Shown: positions 13,901 to 25,900 of the stretch, in pieces
Layout of the letters: each line of letters opens with the position of its first letter
Numbering within the stretch: position 1 is the first letter of the stretch
Origin: Triplophysa rosa
Taxonomy: Eukaryota > Chordata > Actinopteri > Cypriniformes > Nemacheilidae
Reading direction: 5' to 3'
DNA length: 64,000 bases
NCBI RefSeq assembly: GCF_024868665.1
Contig: NC_079910.1
Location: forward strand, 12,620,425-12,684,424
The notes under the pieces: generated by a model
Told to the model about the DNA's origin: nothing
Seen by the model: the letters and a program-made list of their open reading frames with translations, nothing else
The model's database searches: none
Made by a program: the position numbers and the translations under genes

Positions 13901-16900
13901 TGTATACAAAACATAAAGTGCACTCAGCTACACCTTACACTACTAAATATTTTGCATTGCACTATTTAAAGGTACAGTTTGTAACAATTTTGCAGTAAAA
14001 TATCCTAAAAACCACTAGGCTAGTATTATATATTTTGTTCAGCTGAGTACTTACAATATCTCAAATGTTTCAAACTACTTGTACATCGTGCGAAAATCGA
14101 CATTCTAAACAGTGACACAGGGCTGTACAGTCGCCTGTCAATGGCGTCATATCCGCGTTACCCTTTGTTACCGCCTTTCATGACGTAGAAACCGCATGAC
14201 AACAGTGTCGTGGACAAATGCGGAAGAAGTGTCTAGCGTCTAGCAAGCCACTAGCTTTTTTCGAGCAGTCATTTATTTATGGACCACAGTTATACGCAAC
14301 ATTTATAAAACTTTACCTCATCCGCTAACATGATTTCTCGTTCCCGTCTGATTGATGGCCAACAGCGGTGGACAACAGATCCCATCATTCCACGCTCCTT
14401 CACATCGTCATCAAGCTACAGCGTTGTTGTTTTTATTGTGCGCCCTCTAGCGGCAGTTTTTACTGCACCTTTAACTTAGCGGAAGCGTAACTTTACATAG
14501 AAAACAAAATATATATGGAAGCGTAACTGTTGTAATTAAATAGCATATCAAATGAACTAAATCAATAAGCTCTTGTTCAGTCCTTTACATTTTTAGCTGA
14601 TCTTCAACACCAACCCCCGTCCTAATAAAAAATCATATTCATATTCAAAATCAATTTAATTATATATAAAATACTAATTTTGTGACATTGTCATATGTGA
14701 GAATGCATTACCGAGCTTCTGACCTACTAGCTACACTCTCAAAAAGGATGCGTTAAAACAAAAAAAAATTTAACACATTATGAGTCATTTTGTGTTGATT
14801 TTGTGTTAAATGACAAGTTAATAGCTACACAAAATTGTCGGCGGTGGTCCAGTGGACACGTTGCGCAAAAAAACGATGTTCGAGTCCTGACTCGTGGTCC
14901 TCTTCCGGGTCCTGTACCCCCTCTCTCATTCCATCATTTCCTGTCTCTATACACTATACTGTCTGGCAAAAACACAAGAAGACCGAAAAAGCAACACAAA
15001 ATGTTTTTCAATTTTTAGAGTGGAACCGAATAAAGTAGTTAGTTTGTTACAAAGTAACTAACTAGTTTCTAAGCCTCCAATGTAAGAACTTGCAGTAATG
15101 GCTGGTGCAACCCTACTCTGAACACAGAGAAAGATATTTAGAACTATGTTTGTAACCAAATAGTTACTGGTACTACCACTATTATGGTAGCGAGTGGTGA
15201 CCCAGAACGGTTTGGATTCCCACGTTCTTCAAAAAAGCCGATTTTGTGTTCAACATTCTTGCAATTGTCACCACTCTACAATTCTTTTGTGCAGTTTTTG
15301 TATTTATGCAACTACTTGATTTAAAAATGACAAACAATGCATAGCAGTATTTGTACAAATCCTTTCCTTTGAGATAGATGTGAGTGAGTGCTGTAGTTGT
15401 GCAGCGCATCAAAATATACATCGGCTGTAGGTGTGGTTCAACTGGCATCAGCTTAGAGAACTGTTTATTTTTAACATTAGTGATGTATTTTTGTCACGTC
15501 ACGTCATAACATGCTTGGGTCCAGTTTGGAAACGGTAATATTACGTAACACCTAACAACAACAACAGTCATATTCTAAGACGAGGTGTTATGGAGAGCCA
15601 TCCACACATGTGAACATAACCGCCATGTCTATTTTTATATGTCTTATCTTCCGTGGATGCTGGTGTGGTTTATTTCAGCTGTCAGCTGCTTGCTTGTTTT
15701 TAAGATCTTCTGTTGAAGACATGATGCTCACAGACATTACCTGTGTCAGGTTTACAGCCATCATTTTTGCAACCGGTTGGTATTCCCTTTGTGTGCTAAT
15801 GTGCACATGTTTGGTGTGTTTAGATCATTTTGAGCTTATGAGAGAGTGTGTGTGGAACATGCAGTGGTGCGGAGTCTTGCAGATTTATATCAAAACAAGG
15901 TCAGTGTTTGGTGACGTTTTTGCAGAACTGAAACATCACGCTGCGTGTGGAATGAAATTAGAGCCAGACCTGCTGCTTTCCAGCTCCTGTGTCCTCAGGG
16001 GTTCATCACAAGTGCTGTTGGCCGGCCTCGCTCCTCGTTCCTGCAGTTTAGTCCTGTCCCATTTACGTGTTCTAGCTGTTTTTGGTTTTGATTTTAGCTG
16101 ATTTTGAAACAAGACATTCTAATATGACGTGTCTTGATTGTTGTGGTGATGCGGAGTAAGAAATTACATTAACAGTGGGCAAAAACACCTCCCAATACAC
16201 ACACAGTTAGATGTTAGTAGGGGAGATGAAATTTGGTCTTTGTTCACTTTTGTTTTCATTTCAAAACAGAAATTGTAATGAAATGCATTGTAAGTTTATG
16301 GGTATTTAGAGACACTTTTTGAATCGCTAGGCAGACATTTCCGTGTAAATAAAAGCCATCATTAATGGACGCATTTATTTCTGTGACTCGAATGCCAATC
16401 ATAAACAACTGTTTTGTTGTTTATTTGTCAGCAAAGAATTTCTATTTGTGATCAATTTCATAGATCCTTATAGGGGTATTGACTTGTTCAGATTCTTGTC
16501 TTCTTGGGCTTCCTTCAGTTCATCAACCTTAATATTTATTCTCCGGATTGGTTACAGGAGCACGACATTGAGACCCCCCACGGGGTCCTTCACGTGACTT
16601 TGAGGGGGACCCCGAAAGGCAACCGACCTGTCATTCTCACCTATCATGACATCGGACTCAACCGTAAGTCATTCTACAATCGCACCGCTTCAAAGCTTCT
16701 GTCATTGGGTGGGACACTGTATTATCATAGAGCTATCATACATGATGAGGAGATGGGTGGGTTGTGTGTTTCACAAACCAACAGATGTAGATGTAATGTT
16801 CTAGAAAATCCTGAGTATTTAAAGGTCCAGTTTGTGAAATTTAGTGGCATCCAGTGGTGAAGTTGTGAATTGCAACCAACGGCTCACTCTGGCCCTCTCA

Positions 16901-19900
16901 TTCGGAGCACTATGGTGGCGGACACAGGACAAAGATGTCATGTTTTTGCTTCTTTGCCGAAGGAGATAACATATTTACGAAAACGTGCTCTGTAGAGCAG
17001 TTTGTCCGTTTAGGGCTACTGTAGAAACAACAGCGTGAATTCCATGTAAGGGGACCCGCGGTGTATGTAGATGGAAATAGCTCATTCTAAGGTAAAAAAA
17101 AACATAACGCTAACGTGTAAGGTCTTCATACACATCTGAAGACATAGTTATGTATATTATATTGGATTTCTGTTATATCACACATTGCACCTTTAAAGGG
17201 ATACTTTACCCAAAAATGAAAATTCTGTCATCATTTACTCACCTTCGAGTTGTTCCCAATCTGTATTCATTTCTTTGTTCTGAATGAACACAGATAAAGA
17301 TATATGGAAGAATGCTTATAACAGACAGATTTCCCCCCCCTTGACTCCCATAGTTGGAAAACTTCCTTTGTAGAATGTAGGACAGCAAACAGTTCTGGGG
17401 CACTTTTTCCCCCCACTGACTACCATAGTAGGAAAAATACAATGGTAGTCAAAAGTGCCCCAGAACTGTTTGCTGTCCTACATTCTTCAAAGGAAGTTTT
17501 CCAACTATGGGAGTCAAGGGGGGGCAAAATCTGTCTGTTATAAGCATTTTATCAAATATCTTTCTCTGTGTTCATCAGAACAAAGAAATGTATACAGATT
17601 TGGAACAACTCGAAGGTGAGTAAATGATGACAAAATTTTCATTTTGGGTGAAGTATCCCTTTAAGGTGGTGGGGAATCAAGTCTATAGAAGACAAAATCC
17701 TTAAGCATTTGTTTGATTGATTATTCTAGGCTATCATGCTTGCTAAATTCATGTTGTTTACAGGATGCCCATGATCATTTCAAAATGTTTTTCTCTCCTT
17801 TGCAGATAAGTCCTGTTTCAACACACTCTTTAACTTCGAGGACATGCAGGAGATCACCCAACACTTTGCGGTGGTCCATGTAGATGCTCCAGGCCAGCAA
17901 GAATCTGCTCCTCCTTTTCCCACTGGGTAAGACAAACCTGTCGAGCACCAGCTGAGGACTCTGCTCATGAAAGTTTCTATCACATACACTGTGTACAGAA
18001 TGTAGCACAACTTTTTTTACTTCAGGACCAACATCTTGAGGTTGAGATGACAAATGCATTATGTAACTCTGTGATAACATTTGTTAATTACAGCCAGTTT
18101 TTTACTTTTTACTTTTACTTTGACAGACATTTCGTCGCTTGTTTTTGTTCTTCTTCTTCTTTTAGGTATCAGTACCCAACTATGGATGAGCTTGCCGAGA
18201 TGCTGCCCTCAGTTTTGACCCAGCTGAAGTTAGTTGGAAACTCCTCATATACTGTATTACATTAACATTCATTTGAGATTTTTCCAGTGAAATAACATAT
18301 GTGTGTGTGTCTTTATTAGAGATGCACCGAATGTCGGACAATAATCGGTATCAGCCGATAAAAAGCTGTTTTTCACACTATCGGCTGAAAGTTTAAAACG
18401 ATGAGGGCCAATATATCCTGTCAATCAAAAGAGGACAGGAAAATGCAATGAATTTGTGCTCTGTATATGGAAAATGTTAAGAAACATCACTAGTTTGATG
18501 TTCAATATTAATAGTCATTATGTGAATGAATAACATTAAGAAAGTTAAGAAATATTTATTTACTTTTCAGAATTGGTATCAGCAAAATCCGCAATCAGTA
18601 TCAGTGGAGAACTGTAATATCGGTGCATCTCTAGGTTGTGACTCAGTGTTTTTGCATCAACAGGATCAACAGTATGATTGGTATCGGTGTGGGTGCAGGA
18701 GCCTATATCCTCACTAAACTGGCTGTAAGTAATTTATCTATCCATTCATGTTATAATGAACAGTCAGACTCAGACATGATAGTTGTCATAGTCGATTATA
18801 TGATGTGTAAATGGATATATAAATAAAGTTGAGGTCACCATGAGAAGATCTTGGAAGAATTATTGGAATTTCTGTCTGTCCTCAATCTTCAATAAATTCT
18901 CCCACACCTCCAGATGAGCTAATCTGAGACACCATCACTTCAAATACACATACTTCACACCCTCACCCTCACCCTACACAACACCCTCATTCACCATCCA
19001 GACACAAACACATACTCCAAGAATAGACCCCTTATAAACACATTAAGACTCGTACACACTCCGCTGGTTATCATCAAACCGCAACACAATCTGCCGTTAC
19101 TTTCTATGACTCTCCTCGTTTTATGTTGCCAAACGTTCATTACAGACTCCATCACCTCAGTCCAGCGGTTCTTGTTCTCACACCTCAAGCAGCTTGCACC
19201 ACATCTTATTGTATTTCTGTCGCACACTCTCAATCATCACGGCCTGTGTGAACAAACGCACACCTACGCAGTCCAGCAGAACAACCGTTTAGAATCATTC
19301 GGATTGCACTTGTCTGTGCTCGTCGTGCGTTTGTCATGTGCCCGAGGGTCTCTTTAGCTTTTCTGCAGAACAGGGGAAAAAGAAAAGGTGCGAAACCTGT
19401 GCACTACATAGCTGAGCTTCTGAGTTAAAACCAAGTGCGAGCGCTTTCAGTAAATCGTCACTCTGGACTGACTGAGAACTTGGTTAGGGTGTTTGAGTTG
19501 TGAGTATCTGGTCAGGCCAAGTCTGTGGGAGGTGTTTGACCTGAATTATAAACTTTCTCAGACTTTTCCAGTGGCTTCGCTGTTTTCTATATAACATACG
19601 ATGCTCTTTTTTGAATGCTTCTCATGTAGACTTCCAGTAGACTGAGCGAAATTGACACTCCTATCAAGTGATATTTCTGAGTGATAAAAAGACATGTTTA
19701 TTCATTACAAGCCTACATGTGATGTCATTATGTTCGCCCCTTCAGCTAAATGAGCCTGGATTGGTGGAGGGATTGGTGCTCATCAATGTGGACCCCTGTG
19801 CCAAGGGCTGGATTGACTGGGCCGCCTCTAAGGTAAAAACATGAATGCATCTCCAGAAGAGCGTAAACCTCCATTACTAGCCAGTAACCAAACAGCGACC

Positions 19901-22900
19901 CATTCCTCCATACCTCAGATTTCTCAACAGATTTGTGACTTGATCTCCTTAAAGCTTTTCTTAAGTGCTTTAGTAAAGCTCATAATCATTTTACAGACCG
20001 GATTAGCACACTAATGAAAAATGTTACACAGTTGTGCTTTCCACTGAAAGGTTGCGTGTGTGTGTGTGTTTGTTTTAGGTGTCCGGGTGGACCAGTAGTC
20101 TGGTTGACATTGTGATGGCACATCATTTCAGCACGGTATGTCAACAACACTCACTGTAAAGATCTCAGGATCTGTTCGGGATGTACAAAACTACAGATTT
20201 TTAAAAGCGATTAGTCAACTAATCTGTTTTAAGAAAGCTGTGTAATAAGACTGGGTTTGAGGTCACTTGACCTCAGGCGGAGGCATTCAAGAACGGTGTA
20301 AAGGCCTGTTTACACCAAGTGTGGTAATACTTTTTTTTTTAATCATTCTGAATTTAAAAGAATAGCGAAGTCCAGACCACAACTATAACAATAACACTAC
20401 AGAGGAATGATACTGGATTACTTACACAGCGTTTTTTTTTTCTAGCTGATGAATGATAACATATTGACATTGACAGCCTATTAAAATCCATTCAAATTTA
20501 AGGGTTCACACAACCTAAGAATGAGCTTAATGTTATTGTCTGTTGGTGTGGACACTATTACATTTTTAGTTACAGTTACGAAAGCCCCACCAGCAAAAAT
20601 ATTACGATGAAAATCACAATTACAAGTAATTTCTTGTTTTGACTATTGTGAGCCAGTACCTAGATTCTATTGGTGAGCTCTGTTTGTTTTTCCTTCAGGA
20701 TGAGTTGACGGAGAATCAGGAGATCATTCAAACGTATCGTCTGCACATCGCTCAAGACATCAACCAGGACAACCTGGCTCTCTTCTGCAACTCCTACAAC
20801 AGGTGATTTAAAAAGTCCTATGTCGGTCTGTACTTCCTTTTATACAACAGTTTTTTCTGGATCTCGAATCTGATTGGCTGAGAGCTGTGCGATATTTCAC
20901 CAGTGTCACCACGGGAACCGCTTCATCGTATGTATCACTCCGCCACGAAACCTAAGCGTTATTTTTGCCTTCCGGGTCTAAAATCCTCATCTAGCCAACG
21001 TCAAAAGATGTGACGTGGTGATGCACTATAGTACATCGATGATGCGTCGGTGTCTCATTATTATTCATGAGACTGTGTTTTCTTGACCAATGAGAAGACA
21101 TTTCTCCTAATTGTTCACGACAGCGCCTTGTGATTAGGGCTGTCACGATTATTAAATAATCGTCTCATCGCGATTGTTTGGCCTCATCGCGATGGTTTCA
21201 GATCATCGCAATTATTGCACATCTCTATAGAAGACACTAGGGGGAGCTGTAGTGCGTCTGCATATTGCATATTTTATTGTATGTATTGTAACTAAAGCAT
21301 GGTAATACTTGTAAAATGTACCACCACAACACAATCACTTTAAAAAAATAATAAAGCGTATACCATAAAAATAACCGGCAGTACAATTTCATATTATTTC
21401 AGTGTGAAAACCAGTCTACCAAAATCTCATTAACATAGAAGTAAACTTTTATTGTAGTCTTGCAAGTGAGAAAAATCTATGACTGATAGCATTTTAATGG
21501 TGGCTTCAATTCACTCCTGATCATTTTACTTTATTTACAAGTATTTGGTGGTTTTATTATTGACAGGTAAAAGCCTAAACCTTAAATATATGATGACCCA
21601 ATTTTTTCCGATGTATTTCCAAGAAAAAGAACATAGTCTTTATATTCAGAACAATACGGTCGTTTCAGAGCTGAATAAAAAATGTATGAGAATTAAAAGT
21701 CAAAGCTCTAAAACAGACAATTAATCGTCGTAATCGCAATGATTTATTAGACAATTAATCGTCAGCCAAATTTCATAATCGTGACAGCCCTAATTGTGAT
21801 TGGAGCGCCGTCTCCCATGCCGGAAGCTTCGCCTGTTTTTAACGGCTCTTCTTCTCGCAGCGATCACGCCCATTTTAATTGCATTTTTCAAAAACGACAG
21901 TGAGGTAGAATTTAGCTGAAAGGGGAGGTTTCGTGACGCTTTAAAAAACAATGGAACTAACGCATTCTCGGTGAATGTCCTTACAGTCTTTCTCTTTCAT
22001 TCACACGCTCGTCCTGTTTCATTATTTCTCGCTAATAACTTCACTGAAGCAGCACTGCGCTAAAGTGACGGTTTGGAATTAGTAACGGAGGATTGTTTAA
22101 CTGTTATGCTTGGCTGGAATTCGTGATGAAAGAAAGTAGTTCCCCAGTTCCTTTAAAAACCGGAGGTTTATAAAGACACTCCTATGTTGTTTCTGATTTA
22201 TCTACACACTTTTGCTGTCGAACTGTTGTATAAATGCAATATCGCATTGTGTGACCTGATCCAGGTTTGCTTTGTCCATTATTACAGTCGTCAGGATCTG
22301 GAGATCGAGAGGCCCATCCCAGGACTTAACGAAAATACGGTCAATACACTGAAGTAGGTTATTTGGTTGTTTTTTAGGCTGTTGGTCATGGTGCTTTCAT
22401 TTTCTAATGCTTCGTGTCCCTCTTCTGTTGCCTTTCAGGTCTCCTGCCCTTTTAGTGGTTGGAGACACATCACCAGCGGTGGAGGCTGTGGTGAGTGACT
22501 TATTAAAACTCAGGACTTCACATATTTCACATCCTGTCGTGTGTCTGTATCCTCCACATTCACTTTCTCAAGTGATTTGGTAAATTTGTTTTTGTTTGTT
22601 CGACAGGTTGAATGCAACTCGAGGCTTAACCCCACCAAAACTACACTACTCAAGGCATGTTTAGTTTTTCCTATCTAGAGCAATGTTTTACTGTCATCGT
22701 TTCAGTGTGAGTAGATGTTGACCTCCGTGTTTCTTCAGATGGCAGACTGCGGTGGACTTCCTCAAGTTGTCCAAGTAAGACTAACCTAAAACCTGTCACA
22801 GAATCTGTTCCTACAGTTCATTATTTTGGCTTTTATGACATATGAATCTTTTTTTATTTGTAGCCGGGTAAACTCGCTGAGGCTTTCAAGTACTTTGTCC

Positions 22901-25900
22901 AGGGAATGGGCTACAGTAAGTACCTGTCTTCCTCTTGCCGCTTTATATTCCACTTTATTGTTAACCGTTTGATCATATTGTCTTTCTCATAATTCAATTC
23001 GTTACTTTCCACTGTGTGTATAAAATGTGTCACTTGTTTGCGTTTAGCGTGAAAGCATCTTGTTGTAAGAGAGATGTCAACATCTCACCTTGACCGACAG
23101 CTATTCTTACCACACACTTGTTTATAAAAACCAATGGTGATGTACGTTGTTGTCATGACTATTCACACCTAGGGTTATTATGTCTAAAACAGGAATAGTA
23201 AAGTAACTACATACATAATAATATATGAAATCCTGACATTTGCTACATTGTGATCGACATATTTATATTTAGTGTAAATGTAAAAAATGGGGAAAGTTTC
23301 TGTGAGGGTCATGTTTAAGGGATTCAAAATATCATTAGCTCTTGAGTCAATGGAAAATCCTACTTGTGTGTGCGCATGTGCATGCGAGCACAGCTAAATC
23401 GTACCTGTTCCAGGAAAGCACATGGTCCCCTTGGTTCAGTCATTTCAGGAATGAGATGTTTTGAACAATAATCTGCCACAATGACGCTTGTCCATCATTG
23501 CTTATCTGAGACTTGACCTGCTTTACAATACAAAGCATGATGCTGAGATTGATGAGTGTAGCAGGTCTCAGATCAGGTCTTTAGTGAAGCTGCACTAACA
23601 CATGACTTATCTTCTGTGTGGCTGTGCAGTGATGCGTTCCTCAGAGTGTAAGTACTCGAGTGTTCTCGAGAGCATGTTGTGTGGCATGAACCCTGCGTGA
23701 ACAACCTTCTCTATGATCTTCAGCTCTATGGTCTTGTTTGCAGTCTGAAAGATGTTTTGACTGTATAATGGTTTGCATAGCATATTTACAAATCCTCAAA
23801 CATGCTGCGTTTAAGATCTACGCTTCATTCAGCACCGTGTAATGTTTATATGCTTGTATTCAGAATAGATGTCCTGTCCATTGAAATATAAACATTGAAT
23901 GAAGTGAAATTGCATTCAATACTGAGAAGTATTTATTAAAAAATATTTAAGTAAGTGTAATGTAGATGAGCCAACTTTAATGCTCAAGTGATGTTTCTGT
24001 AAGGATGTTCAGCACGTTACACTCCTCAACAGCTGTGGTGTACTTGTTTTAGCTATAAGGTGTGTATCATGATTGTGGGAAACGTGACTGAAAATGTCTC
24101 GACTCAGTCTGAAAGTGCGCATTCAAATTTTGATGTGATTAGTCACATTCCTCCTTCATAAATCACTAATCTAATCCTCTGATCTGTTGACCTTTCTGTC
24201 TGGTGTTCCTACTCAAAAATACATCACTACCCTCAACAGACTGCACACATAATGTTAGATATTAGTGCAGAGTTTGTGGAGGATGGGGAAAGATGGGTCA
24301 CCTGTCAGTGTAGTAAATCAAAATGGCATAGTGCATTGAATTATATAAAAGCATTTGTTCATTAATTACATTTAAAATTGTTTCCTTATTCCATCAATGG
24401 TTGGGCTTGCGCCATTTGACACAGCTTACCTTTGAAGTGGGGTAAGTTTGGTCACTAGGTCACTTTTTAAAAAAATGTTTTATTGGCTGTTTGGTAGATG
24501 TGATATCATCTAATTTCAGAAATAAAATTAGGCTGTGGTCACATTTGGCATGGCTGGTTTGATGAAAAACGCTTTGAGTTGTCAGCTTGGTAAATATACT
24601 ATCATATGCATATATTGTTCCGTAACAAAATATACATAATAAAAACTGTCCAATCACGGTGCAACAGGTTTGGAATAGGGCTGTCACAATATCAGCTTTT
24701 CGCTAAATGGATGTCTTGGCAAAAAGAATTCCCAATAATGGCATTATCACAGTACTTATTGGGAAAAATTGCAAAAAATAAATGATGCAATTATTGCAAT
24801 TCTGTAAAGCAGGGGTCCGCGAACTGTAAATTACTGTTTATTCGCAGGCAACTTTTTGTTAAAAATTTAAAGCATGGGTACAGAAATATTACAGCCAATG
24901 TTCTCTTTAAGCTGCGCACGTGCGCACTGCGGACTACTTTTTTTTTCTTTCTATTTTGGTCTGGACCAAAATAAAACGGAAATTGCAAATATGAACACAC
25001 CTTTTGCCAACACGAAATGAATGTCAAGTTTTTCTGACATTTGCAACAATCCAGCACACAGTAGCTGCTCACTTACTGACAATTAAATTCTACCCTGCAA
25101 GATTTCTGTACATTTGATCTAATTCATTACACACATTTATACTTGTGGTTTACACTCGAAAAGTACCTAACATACATCTACAACTGTATAATTTTGTGTC
25201 TGTGGAAATATTTGTGAATGTAGTATGAGTCAACAATGAGTGAAATGAATATAAATTTGTTGATTGTGATTGATGTGTGTGTGTTCATCGAGGGGAGGGG
25301 ATCACCGGTGAATTCCACTGTTTTCAGTCTTTTAGGTGGGATTGGTTGTTAGTTGTTGTGTTCTTTTCTTTGTTACTGTTTGTGTTGTGTGATTTTTAGT
25401 TTCACCTGTCACAACCGCCTCACACATACACACAACATTTTGGGGGAATATCCCAACAGAAGACCGTTTCCCTTCTACAGAAACTCTCTCACTTTCTCAT
25501 TGTGTACTTTCATATTGTCTTTGACCACAATGAGCGTTAACTGGAGATTGATGGACTGTTTCAGCGGATGTAAGCGTCTAGCCTGAAGTTAACTTCTGGT
25601 CTGTGTTTGGTTATAATATAACAGTTTATTTTATTTTTAATGTAAATGAATATTGATTTATATTAATGTTTTATTATATATTGTGTGAAATTAAATTAAA
25701 ACTCCTCAACAGTTATTGATTATTTGCTGAGGTCCACTGAAAGTTAAATGTAGGCCACACAGTATCATTGACACTTAAAAGATGTTAATACCTTAATATA
25801 TTATCTCAAATATCCCAAACTGAGTCATACTTATCCAATAAAAATCACAGGTTTGTTGTTTTCCCGCTGGCTGCCAAATATCTTGTTGTGACCCATCGCT

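Noticed and set aside
14845..14886. tRNA gene
   Set aside because: A and B boxes are present, but no acceptor stem or anticodon stem can be formed. It is a SINE remnant.
15610..16101. 163-codon open frame in ndrg3 intron 2
   Set aside because: Cys/Leu-rich, no recognisable domain or splice context, and inside a well-supported intron. Consistent with chance.
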